A stretch of 34,627 bases of DNA from Novosphingobium capsulatum NBRC 12533 (GCF_001598375.1 NZ_BCYV01000017.1:1-34627); one strand, 5' to 3'; positions 8,087 through 16,764 are shown, counted from the first letter of the stretch. Made by a program: numbers and translations. The notes: a model not told the origin generated them from the sequence alone.

Positions 8087-9136
8087 ATGGCGCGGGTAAA
8101 GCGCGGCGGGCCAACGCTGGGCGGTGTTGCCGCAGAAGCAGGTGTATCGGTGGCTACCGTATCGCGCGTGCTGACCGGGCACAGCGCGATCAGCGAGGAG
8201 ACGCGCGAGCGTGTGCTGAGCACCGCTGACCGGCTGGGCTATGTTCACGTGCCGCAGCGGGTGCGCCGGCATCAAACATCGCTGTCGGAGCAGATCTGCC
8301 TGGTCGTGCCGGTGGCAACCGCGCACGGCAGCCAGTTGGCCAACCCGTTCGAACTGGCGCTGATCGGCGGGGTTGGCACTGCGCTGCGCGAGCGGCGGCG
8401 CGATGTCTCGATCGTGTGGCAAACACCCTATGACGATGCCACGCTGGCGCAGTTTTTGGACCAGAGCGCCTATGCCGGGACGATCTTCCTGGGCCAGTCG
8501 CAGTTTCACGATACGCTCAACCGCTATGCCGCCATGGGCAAGCCGCTGGTGGCTTGGGGGGTGGAAGTGGCGGGGCAAAGCTATTGCTCGATCGGCAGCG
8601 ACAATCACGAAGGCGGTTTCCAGGCCACGGCGCATCTGTTGCGCAAAGGGCGGCGGCGCATCGCCTTTATCGGTGCAATGCCGCCCATCCCCGCCGCCCG
8701 CACGCCGTTTTCGCAGATCGCGATCCGGCTCGACGGTTATCGCGCGGCACTGGCGGCGCATGATGTGCCGTTTGATCCCGACATGGTGCAGACGCCCACG
8801 GCCGGGCGGTTTGAAGGGGCAGAGGCGGTCGACAATCTGCTGGAGCGGGGCATCACATTCGATGCGATCGTTGCCGCGTCTGACCTGGTGGCGCTTGGCG
8901 CGATCCAGACGCTGCGGCAGCGGGGCATGCGCGTGCCCGATGATGTTGCGGTGATCGGCTATGACGATATCGACGCAGCCGCGCTGTCGACGCCGGGGCT
9001 CACCACCATCCGGCAGGATGTGATCAAGGCGGGCAATCTGCTGGTGGCCAAACTGCTGCGCATCATCGACGGCCATCGCGCCAAGTCGGAGCGGTTGCCG
9101 ACGAACTTGATGATTCGGGAATCCTGCGGGCGCTGA
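8087..9136 (+). CDS. LacI-family transcriptional regulator of the sugar locus
   Basis: The protein has 349 aa. The N-terminal helix-turn-helix (residues 11-30) contains VAAEAGVSVATVSRVL and is followed by the hinge region GYVHVPQRVRR. The periplasmic-binding-protein-like effector domain follows (about 65-345), with family motifs such as AIVAASDLVALGAI, RVPDDVAVIGYDDI and LTTIRQD. The same frame stays open far upstream inside the MFS gene; the ATG at 8087 places the HTH at its normal distance from the N-terminus. A TGCA-rich partial palindrome (8058-8071) lies in the gap before it and might allow autoregulation. The better operator candidate is at 9233-9246, between this gene and the TonB receptor. 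Confidence 0.92.
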   Translation: MARVKRGGPTLGGVAAEAGVSVATVSRVLTGHSAISEETRERVLSTADRLGYVHVPQRVRRHQTSLSEQICLVVPVATAHGSQLANPFELALIGGVGTALRERRRDVSIVWQTPYDDATLAQFLDQSAYAGTIFLGQSQFHDTLNRYAAMGKPLVAWGVEVAGQSYCSIGSDNHEGGFQATAHLLRKGRRRIAFIGAMPPIPAARTPFSQIAIRLDGYRAALAAHDVPFDPDMVQTPTAGRFEGAEAVDNLLERGITFDAIVAASDLVALGAIQTLRQRGMRVPDDVAVIGYDDIDAAALSTPGLTTIRQDVIKAGNLLVAKLLRIIDGHRAKSERLPTNLMIRESCGR

Positions 9137-9232
9137 GCATCTGTCGTTTGTGCAAAATAATGATGATGTTCATACATAAGGCGCTGTAAAAGTTATCATA
9201 AAATCAGATAGTATGTGCCTCGTCATGTAAAT

Positions 9233-9246
9233 TGCAATCGTTTGCA
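9233..9246 (+). promoter_or_regulatory. LacI-family operator upstream of the TonB receptor gene
   Basis: TGCAATCGTTTGCA is a 14-bp palindrome with arms TGCAA and TTGCA around a central CG and only the two bases flanking the CG unmatched. A central CpG dyad of this size is typical of LacI-family operators. It sits about 90 bp before the receptor start and 97 bp after the lacI stop. Two further TTTGCA half-sites follow at 9254 and 9264, and a TTTG-TG-CAAA dyad lies at 9147-9156. No convincing -35/-10 pair could be fixed, so the exact geometry is open. Confidence 0.55.
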
Positions 9247-9333
9247 GAAAATATTTGCATAAGTTTGCAAGTCGGGTCACTTTCCCTCGCATCAGGTGTG
9301 CCGCCCAGCAGAGGCGTCTAGGAGGGGATTATC

Positions 9334-11838
9334 ATGCGTGCATGTCGTTTGGCATTGATGGCTTCGGTTGCGTGGATGGGGCCGATGACCCCCGCGCTGG
9401 CGCAATCCGCCCCGTCTTTAGCAACTCAGTCTTCGGCTACCCAGTCTGCCGCCGACGCGCCCGCCGCCGGCGCGGCACAGGGCAGCGACCTTGGTCTCAA
9501 CGAGATCATCGTGACCGGTACGCGCACGGGCACCCGCAAGTTCGAAACATCGTACGCCATCACCACCATCGATCCGCAGGCGATCGCGCAGAAGGCGCCG
9601 CTCGGGATTGCCGATCTCATCGCCTCGACGCCGGGTATCTATGTCGAAAGCTCGGGCGGGGAAGTTGGCAACAACGTCTATTCGCGCGGTCTGCCGGCCG
9701 ACAACTATCGCTATCTGCCGCTGCTCGAAGATGGCCTGCCGGTGTGGGAGGAAGGGGCAGGGGCCTTTACCAACGCCGACGAGTTCTTCCGCGTCGATGC
9801 CACGATCGACTCGCTCCAGATCGTGCGCGGCGGCTCGGCCTCGATCACCGCGTCGAATGCGCCGGGCGGCGTGGTCAACGTATTGACCAAGCGGCCGACC
9901 CGCACATTCCAGGGCATGGTCAAGAGCGAGATCGGCGATTGGGATCATTATCGTCTCGATGCCAATGTCTCGGGCCCGCTGACCGATCGCCTGTCGTTTG
10001 CGATCGGCGGCTTCTATCGTGAGGACAATGGCCTCAGGGACCCGGGCTTTACCGGCAACAAGGGTGGCCAGTTCCGCGTTGGTCTGCAGTATGACTTTGT
10101 CGATAGCGGCTCGCTGTTCGTCAGCTATCGCAAGCTCAACGACAAGAACATCTTCTATACCGCCATTCCGCTGGCCAGCCCCAGCCAGGGCCTGCCGGGC
10201 CTTGATGCCGGCACGGGAACGCTGGTCAACAATGCCTTTGGCCGGCTGACCGTGCCCGATGGCAATGGCGTGTTCGACAAGAATGTCGATCTCACCCAAG
10301 GCATCCACACCAATACCGACACCTTTACCGCCATCTTCAACAAGCCGCTGGGCGATGGCTGGGAGATCAACGACCGCGCGCGCTACACGTCTGGCACGGT
10401 TGATTTCAACGGACTGTTCAGTTCCGGCGTCGCCACCAGCCAGGGTTTTCTGGCGAACGCGCTGACCCGCTTGCAGGCCGCGCGGCCCGACACCGTATCG
10501 GCCGTCTATCGCGATGCCAGCAATGGCCAGACGGTGGCGGCATCGGCGCTGGGCAATCAGCTTGCCCTGACCGAGAGCATTTTCAACACCGTGGTGAACG
10601 TCAAGAACGTGATCAACGATCTGACTATCACCAAAAAGCTCGACACCGGCATGGGCCAGCATACCCTGACCGCTGGCTATTACTTCAGCCATTTCAACCA
10701 GACGCAAAACTGGAACTGGAACGATATCCTGGTCGAAGGCGTCAACCGTCCGCGCTATTTCGACGTGGTCGGGCTGAACGCCGCGGGGCAGCAAACCGTG
10801 GCGCTGACCAAGGACGGGCTGCTCAATCTGCACAGCAATTTGCAGCGTTTCCATGATGATGTGACGGTCAATGCGCTGTACCTGACCGATGCCTGGCAGG
10901 TTACCGATAAGCTGCGCATCGATCTGGGTGCGCGGTATCACCATGTCGCCAAGGAAGGCACGATCGCGCAGACCACCAGCGCCAATCTGGGCGATCCCTC
11001 GACCATTGCCGATGACAACGTGCTGGTCTTCACCGGGGCCAATACGCAATATCGGTTCAAGACCGGGCAATGGGCCTTTTCTGCCGGCGCCAATTATGAG
11101 TTCAGCAAGCGCGTTGCGGCCTTTGCCCGCTATAGCCGCAGCTTCCGGGTGACGCCGGAGTTCGTTCAGTGGTTTGGCGGTGTACCGGTGGAAAATCGCA
11201 TCGACCTGGTCGAAGGCGGCGTGAAATATGCGACGCGGCCTTTCTCGGCCTTTGTCACGCTGTTCTACAACCGGTTTCCCAACGTCGCCTTCCAGACGAC
11301 CGTTGCTGGGCCAAACGGGCAGGCGCAGACCATCAACCAGAAGGCGGCGGCGGAATCGCGCGGTATCGAGGTCGAACTTTCGCTGCGTCCGGCCAATTTC
11401 TTCGAACTGGCAGCCAGCGGCAATTACCAGAAGATCACCTATACCAGCTTTGCCGGACAGGACGCGAACGGCCCGTTCGATTTCAGCGGCAACCAGATCG
11501 TGCGCCAGCCAGAGGTGCAGTTTTCGATCCGGCCGACGCTGCATCTGTTGCGCGACCGGGTGAACATCTTTGGCGAGGCGGCCTATACCGGCAAGCGTTA
11601 TGTCGACGTGGCCAACACCATCGTCCTGCCGCACTATACCGAGGTGCGGCTGGGTGCGAACTGGAAGATCACCGACGCGCTTCAGGCCCAGGTGGTGGCG
11701 ACCAACCTGTTCAACACCGTTGGCTTGACCGAGGGCAATCCGCGTGCCGGCTCGATTGTCGGGGTGCAGGAAACCGCGTTCCAGGGTCGCCCGATCTTTG
11801 GCCGCCGCGTTCGCGCCAGCCTGACGTATAACTTCTGA
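9334..11838 (+). CDS. TonB-dependent outer-membrane receptor (probable maltooligosaccharide uptake)
   Basis: The protein has 834 aa. The signal peptide (residues 1-24, ending TPALAQ) is followed by a TonB-box-like NEIIVTG (about 51-57), a plug domain (about 65-190, with GIADLIASTPGIYVE, YSRGLPADNY and RGGSASITASNAPGGVVN) and a 22-strand barrel ending in the canonical aromatic tail SLTYNF. The start has a strong AGGAGGGG (9320-9327). The GH97 gene follows with a 1-bp stop/start overlap (TGATG), so the two are translationally coupled. It would bring oligosaccharides into the periplasm for the glucosidase; the preceding LacI operator suggests substrate induction. Substrate is inferred from the neighbours, since TonB receptors for siderophores share the fold. 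Confidence 0.92.
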   Translation: MRACRLALMASVAWMGPMTPALAQSAPSLATQSSATQSAADAPAAGAAQGSDLGLNEIIVTGTRTGTRKFETSYAITTIDPQAIAQKAPLGIADLIASTPGIYVESSGGEVGNNVYSRGLPADNYRYLPLLEDGLPVWEEGAGAFTNADEFFRVDATIDSLQIVRGGSASITASNAPGGVVNVLTKRPTRTFQGMVKSEIGDWDHYRLDANVSGPLTDRLSFAIGGFYREDNGLRDPGFTGNKGGQFRVGLQYDFVDSGSLFVSYRKLNDKNIFYTAIPLASPSQGLPGLDAGTGTLVNNAFGRLTVPDGNGVFDKNVDLTQGIHTNTDTFTAIFNKPLGDGWEINDRARYTSGTVDFNGLFSSGVATSQGFLANALTRLQAARPDTVSAVYRDASNGQTVAASALGNQLALTESIFNTVVNVKNVINDLTITKKLDTGMGQHTLTAGYYFSHFNQTQNWNWNDILVEGVNRPRYFDVVGLNAAGQQTVALTKDGLLNLHSNLQRFHDDVTVNALYLTDAWQVTDKLRIDLGARYHHVAKEGTIAQTTSANLGDPSTIADDNVLVFTGANTQYRFKTGQWAFSAGANYEFSKRVAAFARYSRSFRVTPEFVQWFGGVPVENRIDLVEGGVKYATRPFSAFVTLFYNRFPNVAFQTTVAGPNGQAQTINQKAAAESRGIEVELSLRPANFFELAASGNYQKITYTSFAGQDANGPFDFSGNQIVRQPEVQFSIRPTLHLLRDRVNIFGEAAYTGKRYVDVANTIVLPHYTEVRLGANWKITDALQAQVVATNLFNTVGLTEGNPRAGSIVGVQETAFQGRPIFGRRVRASLTYNF

Positions 11839-13850
11839 TGGAACAGCGGCTTGGCATGATCGTCGCGATCGCGGCGCTGGTCGTGGCCACTCCTGCCCTA
11901 GGGCAGGAGTGGCAGACGGTCACCTCGCCCGATGGCCGGATTGTGGTTGACCTGGCGGTCGACCAGGGCGAGGCGGTGTACCGTGCGCGGTATAACGGCA
12001 AGGCGATCCTCGATCGTTCGCGGCTCGGCTTCCGGTTCAAGGATGCCGCGCCGATCGATCATGACCTCGCGCTGGTGGCGAGCCGGGCGACCGAACTTGA
12101 CCGGCCCTGGACCCAGCCATGGGGCGAACGCCGGCAGATGCGTGAGCACTATCGCGGCCTGGTTGCCACGCTTGCCGCGCCAGACGGCCGCAAGCTGGGC
12201 GTCGAGATCCGCGTGTTCGATGATGGCTTCGGTTTCCGCTATACCCTGCCCGGCTCGGCGCAGCAGCCGCTGGTGATCAGCGACGAGGAGACCGAGTTCC
12301 ACTTCGCGCAGAATTACCGCGCCTGGTCGATCCCGGCCTATCGCGAGAAATACAGCGAGTACGAATACAGCCGCTCGGCGCTGTCCGCGATCCAGACCGC
12401 GCAGACGCCGCTGACCCTCGAAGGCGATGGCGTTGCGCTGGCAGTGCACGAGGCGGCGTTGGTCGATTTCCCGTCGATGAACCTGCGGATGCCCGATGAA
12501 AACAGCCGTACCCTCAAAGCCGATCTGTCGCCTTGGTCCAATGGCGATCGGGCGCGGACGCATGGTGGAGCGGTAACCCCGTGGCGGGTGGTGATGGTGG
12601 CGCCCGACGCAGCGCATCTGGCGGATTCGACGATTGTCCTCAATCTCAACGAGCCCAACCGCCTGGGTGACGTATCCTGGGTGAAGCCCGAAAAATACAT
12701 CGGCATCTTCTGGGCCATGCACACCGGGCTGCTGACCTGGGAGCCGGGGCCAAAGCTCGGGGCCACCACCGCGCGGGCCAAATCCTATATCGATTGGGCG
12801 GCGCAGCATGGCATTGCCGGCGTGCTGGTCGAAGGCTGGAACGTGGGCTGGGACGTGCCGGAATGGTGGAAGAACGGCCATTCCCGTTTCGTGTTCGACC
12901 GCGCCCAACCGGCCTTCGATATGGCCGAAGTATCCGCCTATGCCCGCGCCAAGGGGGTGGACCTGATCGGCCATCACGAAACCGGCGCGCAGGTGCAGGA
13001 CTATCTTAGTCAGCTTGAGCCCGCGCTCGATTACTACGATCGCTATGGCGTGCGGGCGATCAAGCTGGGCTACGTCGGCACGCGGCTCGACCAGACCGAA
13101 TGGCCCGACAGCCAATACGCGGTGCAGAGCCTGCAAACGGTCGTCGCCGCGGCGGCACGGCATCATATCGCCATCTTCCCGCATGAACCGGTCAAGGATA
13201 CCGGCCTGCGCCGCACCTGGCCCAATCTGATGAGCCGCGAAGGCGCGCGGGGGCAGGAGTATAACGGCGGCAGCCCCGATGGCGGCAATGCACCCGACCA
13301 TACCACCATCCTGCCGTTCACGCGGCTGCTGTCTGGCCCGTTCGATTACACGCCCGGCGTGGTCCATTTCGATTATCGCGCCAACCGGCCTGACAACCGC
13401 GTGCCGTCCACGCTGGCCAACCAGCTGGCGCTCTATGTCGTGTTGTATAGCCCGGTGCAGATGGCGGTTGACCTGCCCGAGCATTATGACGAGCACGCCG
13501 ATGCCTTTCGCTTTATCCACGATGTCCCGACCGATTGGGAGGAAAGCCGCACGCTGCAGGGCGCGATTGGCGAATACGCGGTTGTTGCCCGGCGCGATCG
13601 GCATAGCCCGGATTGGTATCTGGGCGCGATCACCAATGATACCGCCCGCAGGCTGACCGTCCCACTCGATTTCCTCGACGCCGGCGCGCGGTATGAAGCG
13701 ACGATCTATGCTGATGGGCCCGGCGCGGACTGGCGCACCGCGCCTGAAAAGATCGTGATCCGCCGGCAAACGATTACGGCGCGAGACACCCTTGCGCTTG
13801 ATCTGGCGCGGGGTGGGGGGCAGGCGATCCGGTTTCGCATGCTGCGCTGA
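11838..13850 (+). CDS. GH97 alpha-glucosidase, SusB-like inverting type
   Basis: The protein has 670 aa with a short hydrophobic signal segment (about 1-22, ending PALGQ), so it is probably periplasmic. An N-terminal beta-sandwich, a TIM barrel and a C-terminal beta domain fit full-length GH97. Three glutamates, Glu381 in HHETG, Glu450 in HEPV and Glu474 in GQEY, are spaced 69 and 24 residues apart, exactly as the SusB catalytic residues 439, 508 and 532; Glu468 matches its calcium ligand 526. Where retaining GH97 alpha-galactosidases carry the Asp nucleophile, this protein has IKLGYVG. It should therefore hydrolyse alpha-glucosidic bonds of maltooligosaccharides with inversion. Its start overlaps the TonB receptor stop by 1 bp. 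The gene ends convergently with the ferredoxin gene; no clear terminator is seen in the 92-bp gap. Confidence 0.93.
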   Translation: MEQRLGMIVAIAALVVATPALGQEWQTVTSPDGRIVVDLAVDQGEAVYRARYNGKAILDRSRLGFRFKDAAPIDHDLALVASRATELDRPWTQPWGERRQMREHYRGLVATLAAPDGRKLGVEIRVFDDGFGFRYTLPGSAQQPLVISDEETEFHFAQNYRAWSIPAYREKYSEYEYSRSALSAIQTAQTPLTLEGDGVALAVHEAALVDFPSMNLRMPDENSRTLKADLSPWSNGDRARTHGGAVTPWRVVMVAPDAAHLADSTIVLNLNEPNRLGDVSWVKPEKYIGIFWAMHTGLLTWEPGPKLGATTARAKSYIDWAAQHGIAGVLVEGWNVGWDVPEWWKNGHSRFVFDRAQPAFDMAEVSAYARAKGVDLIGHHETGAQVQDYLSQLEPALDYYDRYGVRAIKLGYVGTRLDQTEWPDSQYAVQSLQTVVAAAARHHIAIFPHEPVKDTGLRRTWPNLMSREGARGQEYNGGSPDGGNAPDHTTILPFTRLLSGPFDYTPGVVHFDYRANRPDNRVPSTLANQLALYVVLYSPVQMAVDLPEHYDEHADAFRFIHDVPTDWEESRTLQGAIGEYAVVARRDRHSPDWYLGAITNDTARRLTVPLDFLDAGARYEATIYADGPGADWRTAPEKIVIRRQTITARDTLALDLARGGGQAIRFRMLR

Positions 13851-13942
13851 TAGTCGATCAGCCTGGGCGGCTTGGACAAATTACGCAACCCCTGCCGGGC
13901 TGGACCAAAAACCGCACAGACTGCCATATTTGAGTTCGCAAA

Positions 13943-14254
13943 TTAATCTTCCGGTGCGATTCGGACAAAGACGCCGTCGTGTTCGGCCGACAGGCGGACC
14001 TGGCACGAGAGCCGCGAATTGGCGCTACGGTGGGCAGAGGAGTCGAGCAGATCATCCTCGTCGCCCGAAATGCCGCTTTGGCCCAGCGGGCCTTCGACAT
14101 AGACATGACATGTGGCGCACGAGCAGCAGCCACCACACAGGGCCAGCAACTGGTCGAAGCCATTGTCGCGAATGGCTTCCATCAGCGAAGTATCGGTATT
14201 GGCTGAAATCGCGGTGGTATTGCCCTGCCGATCCACAATATTGAGGGTGATCAT
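13943..14254 (-). CDS. [2Fe-2S] adrenodoxin/putidaredoxin-type ferredoxin
   Basis: The protein has 103 aa. Cluster ligands are Cys40, Cys46, Cys49 (CGGCCSCATC, the CX5CX2C pattern) and Cys84 in RLSCQV, as in putidaredoxin and the Novosphingobium ferredoxin Arx. Cys43 and Cys44 within the loop are additional. The frame is open further upstream, but the ATG at 14254 gives the normal family length and the upstream extension looks non-coding. AAGGG lies about 12 nt before the start. It is encoded 61 bp behind the CYP101-like P450 on the same strand and is its natural electron donor. No ferredoxin reductase gene is in the window, so that partner must be encoded elsewhere. Confidence 0.92.
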   Translation of the reverse strand: MITLNIVDRQGNTTAISANTDTSLMEAIRDNGFDQLLALCGGCCSCATCHVYVEGPLGQSGISGDEDDLLDSSAHRSANSRLSCQVRLSAEHDGVFVRIAPED

Positions 14255-14315
14255 GAATATAAAGCCCTTGGAATGTGATCGTGCGGGCGCGCTTAGATAC
14301 ACGCCCGCCAAAGTT

Positions 14316-15539
14316 TCAGTTGGTTTCCCAGCGCAGCATGAAGGGCTCGCATCCCCCCACGATGCCGCCACGGTGGCGCAGCGTCTGGCCCGGCTCCAGT
14401 TCGAACCGGGGGATACGGGCAAACCATTCCTCAAGCAGGACTTTCATTTCCATCCGGGCTAGGAACTGGCCCGGGCAGGTATGGTGGCCGCTGCCAAAGA
14501 CCATGTGGTTGCGCACCTTACGGTCGAGGTCAAAGTCGAGCGGCCGCTCGTTCATTTTGGGGCTGAGCGCGTACAGTTCGGTGGGGGCGACCACCATGTC
14601 TCCCGCGCGCAATTGCACCCCATCGACAACCGTATCGGCGATCACTTCGCGCGCAGAAGAAACCAGCGGCAGGCGACGCAGAGACTCGTTGATCGCGGCG
14701 TGATGGAGGCCGTGATCGGTGGCGAGGCGGGCTTGGATGTCCGGCGCCTGCGCCAGGGCTCGCATGGTAAAGCTCATGAAGTTTACCACCGTGTCCAGCC
14801 CGCCGACAAGCACCTGGATTGCCAGGCGGGCTGCCTCGCTCAGCGTCATTGGGCGGCCGTTGACTTCGCTCGTCGCGATGTGAGTCAGCAGGTCGTCCCC
14901 GCCTGAAGCGCGCCGCTCCTCCAGGATTGGCGCGACATAGGCCTTGAACGCCTCGGTCGCCTGGGCCGGGGTGATGCTGCCGTCGGGGCGGGTGAACTGG
15001 TCGGCCAAGTGCTTGAGCCGGGGAAGATGCTCCACCGGCAAATCGACCAGTTCCATGAATACCCGCAAGGGCAGCTGTTCTGCGAACTCATGCACGAAAT
15101 CGCAGCGTCCATTGGCGACAAAGCCGTCGATGAGGTCGGCCGTCAGCTTGCGCACCTTGGGCTCCAGCGGGTGGATTGCCGCACCATAGAGCTTGTCGTT
15201 CAAGACTTTGCGAAATGGACGATGCTCGGGCGGATCGAGCGAAAGCGGAATGAATTCGGCATAGGCTTCGCCTGCGGTCGACTTGGGCACCAGCACCACG
15301 CGGCTGGAAAAGCGCGTGGCGTCGGAATAGACTTGGCCGATCAGTTCTGGCGAAAGGGCGATCCAGTGCCCTTCGTTGTGCGGGGTCCACACGATCTCGT
15401 GTGGTGTCGATTGCTGCAACTCGGCCCAGGCCACGTGCAAGTCGAACTGGCCATGGAATGGGTTGTAGATATCGAAGTCGACGATCCGGTCCGGCGGCAG
15501 ATCGACCGCCGGTGTGGCGAGAGTGGCGGTGTCGGTCAT
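14316..15539 (-). CDS. Cytochrome P450, CYP101 (P450cam)-like
   Basis: The protein has 407 aa with no membrane anchor, so a soluble class I P450. The heme ligand is Cys355 in FGSGHHTCPG, the I-helix proton-relay pair is Asp249-Thr250 in LVGGLDTVVNF, and ESLRR supplies the ExxR pair. Similarity to P450cam runs through the whole chain: VDFDIYNP, GHWIA, AGEAY, DPPEHRPF, TRPDGSIT, VNGRP. Tyr93 falls where P450cam Tyr96 hydrogen-bonds camphor, while the residue near Phe87 is changed to Leu/Val. Monooxygenation of a terpenoid-like ketone or similar hydrophobic compound is likely. The ATG directly follows the stop codon of the LLM oxygenase gene, and GGAGG lies within that gene's end, so the two are coupled. 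Electrons should come from the ferredoxin encoded downstream. Confidence 0.94.
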   Translation of the reverse strand: MTDTATLATPAVDLPPDRIVDFDIYNPFHGQFDLHVAWAELQQSTPHEIVWTPHNEGHWIALSPELIGQVYSDATRFSSRVVLVPKSTAGEAYAEFIPLSLDPPEHRPFRKVLNDKLYGAAIHPLEPKVRKLTADLIDGFVANGRCDFVHEFAEQLPLRVFMELVDLPVEHLPRLKHLADQFTRPDGSITPAQATEAFKAYVAPILEERRASGGDDLLTHIATSEVNGRPMTLSEAARLAIQVLVGGLDTVVNFMSFTMRALAQAPDIQARLATDHGLHHAAINESLRRLPLVSSAREVIADTVVDGVQLRAGDMVVAPTELYALSPKMNERPLDFDLDRKVRNHMVFGSGHHTCPGQFLARMEMKVLLEEWFARIPRFELEPGQTLRHRGGIVGGCEPFMLRWETN

Positions 15540-16631
15540 TCAAGCCTCCGCCTTGGCAAATGCGCCGCTGGGGAGTTTGGGCGCGATGTCCTGCGCCAGG
15601 CGGCGCATCGATTCGTTCCAGGGCGTGGGATTGTCGATGTAGTCGTAGCTGTAGAGCAGCATGGTGCCGAAGCCCCCGCCGAGCTTGTCAGTCCAGGCTT
15701 CCAGCTTTTCGGCCACGGTCTCGGGCGAACCGACGATCCAGAAGTTGTCGGCCAGGAATTCGGGCGTAACGTCGGAAACAGACTTGTCGGTCCCCTCGAC
15801 CAGCGCTTCGGCAATGCCGAATGAGTGGTAGGTGGGCAGCAGATATTCGGTCCACGCCCGGCCCATACCCCCTTCCAGGGCCAGTTTGCGCGCCTCGGCA
15901 TCGGTATCTGCAACGAACACGTCGCGTACCACGCGGTGCTTGGTGCGGTCTCCCGGGCGTCCGGCCTCCGCTGCTGCCTTGGCGAAGATATCGAAATGGT
16001 CGAGCAGCGCCGAATTGCTCGAGAACACCGAGCAGGGCGAATACCCGTGGGCGCCGGCATAGCGGATTGAGGGAGAATTGGGGCTGAGACCGGTCATCGC
16101 CATCGGCATGGTGCCACCCCATGGCTTCTGATCGCGCACCGGGTGCGCCGCGTCACCCTCGGGCAGGCCGGCATTCCAGAATTCGCCTTCATATTCGAAG
16201 GGTTCGCCCTTCCACACCATTTCCATGATCTTGACGGACTCGCCCATCATGCGGTGGTTCTTCGACATGTCCTTGATGCCGCGCAGCCGCGCATCGCTGG
16301 GATAGGCGCCGGGCGCCACGCCCATCTGGTAGCGGCCCTTGAGGATGTGGCTGAGCCAGGCGGCCTGGGCGGCCAGCGTGGCGGGGTGGTAATAGGGCAG
16401 CAGGTGGGCCAGCGGGCCCAGCTTGATCCGTTCGGTTTGGCGCGCAGCGGCGGCGATCACCAGTTCCGGGCTGGGAATGGCTTCCCAGTTCAGCGTGATG
16501 TGCTCACCGATCCAGTATTCGCTGAAACCCGCCTGATCGGCCGTAACAGCCTGCGCGACGGCCCAGTCGAACACTTCGGCGGGCGTGCGCTCGGGTGGCA
16601 GGAACGGCGTCTGGAACATACCAATTTCCAT
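15540..16631 (-). CDS. LLM-class flavin-dependent monooxygenase (bacterial luciferase-like)
   Basis: The protein has 363 aa and the luciferase-like TIM-barrel fold. Visible features are MEIGMFQTPFLPPERTP at the N-terminus, YWIGEHI, PELVIAAAARQTERIKLG, LPYYHPATLAAQAAWLSHI, RYQMGVAPG and FWIVGSPETVAEKLE. The N-terminal part recalls limonene 1,2-monooxygenase LimB and related enzymes that use reduced flavin from a separate reductase. An epoxidation, hydroxylation or Baeyer-Villiger reaction on a cyclic substrate is possible. AAGGAGAG lies just before the ATG. It is the first gene of the LLM-P450-ferredoxin operon, and a palindrome 42 bp upstream suggests control by the divergent TetR regulator. 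No flavin reductase is encoded nearby. Confidence 0.88.
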   Translation of the reverse strand: MEIGMFQTPFLPPERTPAEVFDWAVAQAVTADQAGFSEYWIGEHITLNWEAIPSPELVIAAAARQTERIKLGPLAHLLPYYHPATLAAQAAWLSHILKGRYQMGVAPGAYPSDARLRGIKDMSKNHRMMGESVKIMEMVWKGEPFEYEGEFWNAGLPEGDAAHPVRDQKPWGGTMPMAMTGLSPNSPSIRYAGAHGYSPCSVFSSNSALLDHFDIFAKAAAEAGRPGDRTKHRVVRDVFVADTDAEARKLALEGGMGRAWTEYLLPTYHSFGIAEALVEGTDKSVSDVTPEFLADNFWIVGSPETVAEKLEAWTDKLGGGFGTMLLYSYDYIDNPTPWNESMRRLAQDIAPKLPSGAFAKAEA

Positions 16632-16672
16632 GGCATCTCTCTCCTTTGTGGATCAGCGTCGGGCGGCTGAAT

Positions 16673-16688
16673 TATTACAGTTGTAATA
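16673..16688. promoter_or_regulatory. 16-bp palindrome, probable TetR operator
   Basis: TATTACA-GT-TGTAATA has perfect 7-bp arms around two central bases. It lies 42 bp upstream of the LLM monooxygenase start and about 112 bp upstream of the TetR start, in the only regulatory space they share. Size and symmetry suit a TetR dimer. It directly abuts a candidate minus-strand -10 box, so binding would block the oxygenase operon. Confidence 0.6.
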
Positions 16689-16718
16689 TGGATATGCCGT
16701 TTATGCCGATTCGTCCAA
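16689..16718 (-). promoter_or_regulatory. Candidate promoter of the LLM-P450-ferredoxin operon
   Basis: On the minus strand TTGGAC (16718-16713), an 18-bp spacer and TATCCA (16694-16689) give a moderate sigma70-like pair. The TetR-type palindrome begins immediately downstream of the -10 element, near the expected transcription start. The match is only partial, so this is a position to test. Confidence 0.35.
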
Positions 16719-16764
16719 TCATAATTCGGCGATATCGATGGAAATTAGCACATACGTTATAGCG

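Noticed and set aside
9233..9269. Short direct repeats of TTTGCA as a CRISPR or satellite repeat
   Set aside because: Units are only 6 bp with unequal spacing; they are better explained as operator half-sites.
9418..11634. 738-residue minus-strand open frame opposite the TonB receptor
   Set aside because: The plus-strand receptor has signal peptide, plug and terminal aromatic motif; the antisense translation matches no known pattern and arises from codon bias.
13851..13942. Bidirectional terminator between the GH97 and ferredoxin genes
   Set aside because: Only 4-bp stems without T-runs could be found in the convergent gap.
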